The notes below the pieces were generated by a model, which had not been told where the DNA came from, ran no database searches, and worked only from the letters and a program-made list of their open reading frames with translations. Position numbers and translations under genes: made by a program. A stretch of DNA of 64,000 nt, from NCBI RefSeq assembly GCF_000724545.1, contig NZ_JHBV01000021.1:62001-126000 (forward strand). The letters run 5' to 3'. The DNA is from Aureispira sp. CCB-QB1 (GTDB lineage: Bacteria > Bacteroidota > Bacteroidia > Chitinophagales > Saprospiraceae). Positions 61,517 through 64,000 of this stretch are shown one piece after another; positions within the stretch are counted from its first letter, which is position 1, and every line of letters starts with the position of its first letter.

Positions 61517-64000
61517 ATGACGAAAAAAAAATCTATCCATATTCAAGGCGCTCGTGCCAACAATTTACAAAACATTGATATTGAAATTCCTTACAATCAA
61601 CTTATCGTTGTTACTGGAGTTTCTGGGTCGGGCAAATCGTCTTTGACAATCGACACCCTATATGCAGAAGGGCAACGTCGATATGTAGAAAGTTTGTCCT
61701 CTTATGCGCGTCAATTTTTGATGCGAATGAAAAAACCAGATGTTGACAATATCAAAGGTCTTTGTCCTGCTATTGCCATTGAACAGAAAGTCGGCACCAA
61801 AAATGCCCGTTCAACAGTCGGCACATTAACAGAGATTTACGACTACTTACGTATTCTCTACGCTCGAATAGGAAAAACGTTTTCTCCTATATCTAATCAA
61901 GAGGTCAAAAAGCATACCGTTTCTGATGTAGTAGACTATGTTTTGTCTTTGGAGGAAGGAACAAAGGTTATGTTGCTAATCCCTTTTATGCAACGAGAAG
62001 GGCAAACCTTACCTAAAACGCTCAATTTTTTGCTACAAAAAGGCTATACTAGGGTTTTGCACAACGGAAAGCTTCAAAAAATAGAAGTTTTAATCGAAAA
62101 TCCAGATAGTGTAAAAAATCCTAAAGAAGATTTAAAAATTTTAATTGATCGTTTCGCAGCCACCCAAAATGACGAAGATAACGCCAAGCGAATTGCTGAT
62201 TCTTCTCAAATAGCTCTTCAAGAGGGTCAAGGTATTTGTATGATTCAAGATACCAATGGAAACGAGACTATTTTTAATAATAAATTTGAGTTGGATGGGA
62301 TTCTTTTTGAAGAACCAACACCTCAATTATTTAATTTTAATAGTTCATTTGGAGCCTGTCCTTCTTGCGAGGGATATGGTCAAGTTATGGGCATAGACGA
62401 AGACAAAGTTGTTCCTGACAAAACAAAATCTGTTTTCGAAGAAGCCATTGTTTGTTGGAGAGGTGAAAAAGTCGGGCGTTGGCGTCAAAAATTCTTAAAT
62501 GTCGCTCACCAGCTTGATTTCCCTGTGCACACTCCTTATAGAGATTTAACAGAAGAACAACGTCAATTATTGTGGACAGGCAACGAACTTTTTGATGGTA
62601 TCAATGCCTTTTTTGAAGAATTAGAATCCAAGACATATAAAATTCAAAACAGAGTTTTATTGGCTCGTTATCGAGGCAAAACAAAATGCCCTACGTGCTC
62701 TGGGTCTCGTCTTCGAAAGGAGGCATTACATGTCTATATTGACGGAAAAACCATTGCCGATTTAATTCATATTCCAATCGAAGATTTTTATGCCTTTTTT
62801 GAAAACATAAACCTTTCAGATACCGATTATGAAATTGCTCGTCGTTTAATTATAGAAATTACAACACGACTTCAATTTATGTTGGATGTTGGATTAAATT
62901 ATTTGTCAATAGATCGGATCTCTTCGACATTATCTGGTGGAGAAATTCAACGCATCCATTTAACTCGCTCCTTGGGCTCTAACTTAACTAGTTCTTTGTA
63001 TATTTTGGATGAGCCAAGTATTGGGTTGCACCCTAGAGATACAACTCGTCTAGTCAAGGTGCTTAAAGCACTAAGGGATTTAGGTAATACAGTAGTGGTT
63101 GTCGAACACGAAGAGGACATTATTGCCAATGCTGATTATTTGGTTGATATTGGTCCTCAAGCAGGGGTACATGGTGGCAAAGTTGTTTTTGCAGGTCCTT
63201 ATGAGAATATCCATAGCGAGGCTGCCGATTGCTTAACCGCCAAATATATGAGTGGTCGGATGGAAATTCCAGTTCCTCAACATCGTCGCACATCGACACA
63301 GTCTATTACTATAAAAGGAGCTAGACAACACAATTTAAAAGACATAGATGTTACCTTTCCTCTAAATACCTTTATTGCTGTTTCAGGAGTAAGTGGAAGT
63401 GGAAAGACAACTCTTATCAAGCAAATTTTATATCCTGCTATGATGCACCAACTAGGCGAAGGAACTGAAAAGCCTGGGGCACATAGTGCTATAGAGGGAG
63501 ATACAAAAGCAATCCATCGAGTAGAAATGGTCAATCAACAGCCTATAGGCAAGTCTTCTAGGTCTAATCCTGTTACTTATGTCAAAGCTTATGATGCCAT
63601 TCGTAAACTATTTTCTAGCCAACAAGCTGCCAAAATAAAAGGTTTTAAGCCCAAACACTTTTCTTTTAATGTGGAAGGTGGTCGATGTGAAACTTGTAAA
63701 GGTGCAGGCGAGACAATTGTCAGCATGCAGTTTTTGGCAGATGTGCGATTGACTTGTGATGATTGTAATGGTTTCCGCTTCCAAAGTGAGGTATTGAGTG
63801 TTCGTTATAAGGATAAAAATATTTATGATGTTCTTAATCTGACGGTAGAGGAAGCGCTGGTTTTCTTTGAAGACAATGAAGAAATTATCTCAAAAATACA
63901 ACCACTTTACGATGTAGGTTTGGGGTACATTGGTTTGGGACAACCTTCGAGCACCTTGAGTGGTGGGGAAGCTCAACGGGTAAAATTAGCTTCTTTCTTG
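61517..64000 (+). CDS. uvrA: Excinuclease ABC subunit A, 3' end outside window
   Basis: This damage-recognition ATPase of nucleotide excision repair is open to the window end (828 codons, of about 940-950 expected). The first Walker A, GVSGSGKSS, is at residues 34-42. The UvrB-interaction region (about 70-240) is present. The zinc finger has CPSC...CPTC (FGACPSCEGYG, KTKCPTCSGSR), and the first signature LSGGE is at 472-476. ILDEPSIGLHP is the first Walker B. The second Walker A, GVSGSGKTT, and second zinc finger, CETCKGAG...CDDCNG, follow, with the second signature LSGGEAQRVKL at the very end. The C/H pair of the UvrB-binding zinc module of E. coli UvrA is replaced by SPIS, as I recall for other Bacteroidota. 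Confidence 0.96.
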   Translation, partial: MTKKKSIHIQGARANNLQNIDIEIPYNQLIVVTGVSGSGKSSLTIDTLYAEGQRRYVESLSSYARQFLMRMKKPDVDNIKGLCPAIAIEQKVGTKNARSTVGTLTEIYDYLRILYARIGKTFSPISNQEVKKHTVSDVVDYVLSLEEGTKVMLLIPFMQREGQTLPKTLNFLLQKGYTRVLHNGKLQKIEVLIENPDSVKNPKEDLKILIDRFAATQNDEDNAKRIADSSQIALQEGQGICMIQDTNGNETIFNNKFELDGILFEEPTPQLFNFNSSFGACPSCEGYGQVMGIDEDKVVPDKTKSVFEEAIVCWRGEKVGRWRQKFLNVAHQLDFPVHTPYRDLTEEQRQLLWTGNELFDGINAFFEELESKTYKIQNRVLLARYRGKTKCPTCSGSRLRKEALHVYIDGKTIADLIHIPIEDFYAFFENINLSDTDYEIARRLIIEITTRLQFMLDVGLNYLSIDRISSTLSGGEIQRIHLTRSLGSNLTSSLYILDEPSIGLHPRDTTRLVKVLKALRDLGNTVVVVEHEEDIIANADYLVDIGPQAGVHGGKVVFAGPYENIHSEAADCLTAKYMSGRMEIPVPQHRRTSTQSITIKGARQHNLKDIDVTFPLNTFIAVSGVSGSGKTTLIKQILYPAMMHQLGEGTEKPGAHSAIEGDTKAIHRVEMVNQQPIGKSSRSNPVTYVKAYDAIRKLFSSQQAAKIKGFKPKHFSFNVEGGRCETCKGAGETIVSMQFLADVRLTCDDCNGFRFQSEVLSVRYKDKNIYDVLNLTVEEALVFFEDNEEIISKIQPLYDVGLGYIGLGQPSSTLSGGEAQRVKLASFL

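Noticed and set aside
1-64000. tRNA, rRNA, CRISPR array, transposase or prophage genes
   Set aside because: I looked for CRISPR-like repeats, tRNA-like cloverleaf ends and transposase motifs in gaps and found none I could support. The dispersed repeat is not a regularly spaced array.

Overview
The window looks like a chromosomal segment of a member of the Bacteroidota, most likely a Saprospira/Aureispira-type organism (the phylum is well supported, the genus-level guess is inference). The reasons are: low GC; three large secreted proteins ending in type IX secretion (T9SS) sorting domains; genes without Shine-Dalgarno sequences; promoters of the Bacteroidota TTTG...TAnnTTTG type (two with exact spacing, at 26468-26499 and 27813-27844); and typical phylum families such as DUF4294, WG repeats and the L13 N-terminus MDTLSYKT. 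No phage, transposase, integron, CRISPR array, rRNA or tRNA was seen. Most genes are single housekeeping or cell-envelope units, separated by clear rho-independent terminators.

Layout. 1-1500: end of cydA plus cydB (cytochrome bd oxidase). 1610-7151 (-): a giant Asp-box/PKD secreted protein and a membrane-anchored PQQ-like beta-propeller. 7573-9684: a flavin reductase followed by a HisC-fold protein that has lost its PLP lysine. 9962-14023: ArsA-type ATPase with an HSP20-like tail, ElaA-type acetyltransferase, coaX and an outer-membrane protein. 14193-17335: tandem paralogous secreted helical-repeat proteins. 17870-27730: M1 aminopeptidase lipoprotein, TPR protein, ALDH7-type aldehyde dehydrogenase, small membrane protein, YgiQ radical-SAM protein and WG-repeat protein. 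28099-30457: a two-gene NAD salvage unit, a short PRPP-synthetase-like protein plus a NAMPT-like enzyme. 30707-36309: a lipoprotein with a predicted beta/gamma-crystallin domain, an outer-membrane protein followed by a decayed copy of its own 3' end, a TonB-dependent receptor, an NTF2-like protein and a membrane protein. 36375-41067 (-): the translation cluster rplM-rpsI-rpsB-tsf, then pyrH-frr. 41375-51591: DUF4294 protein, secreted subtilase, dinB, small secreted and membrane proteins, acyl-CoA dehydrogenase and an AraC regulator. 51782-59255: a 1325-residue SprB-like T9SS protein and a 1057-residue FAD oxidoreductase with a long unexplained N-terminal half. 59318-64000: MBL-fold protein with an altered metal motif, ECF sigma factor and the first 828 codons of uvrA.

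How genes relate. The translation cluster is the classical rplM-rpsI / rpsB-tsf / pyrH-frr grouping; its leader and spacers contain inverted repeats that could regulate it. The prs-like/NAMPT pair would make NMN (or a related product) from nicotinamide. Intergenic regions carry a dispersed repeat with core TTAGCTGCGCTGCTACT (five recognisable copies).

The best candidates for something new are the HisC-fold pseudoenzyme (8518-9684), the prs-like/NAMPT pair (28099-30457), the crystallin-domain lipoprotein with the decayed gene copy next to its neighbour (30707-32590), and the fused FAD oxidoreductase (56082-59255).
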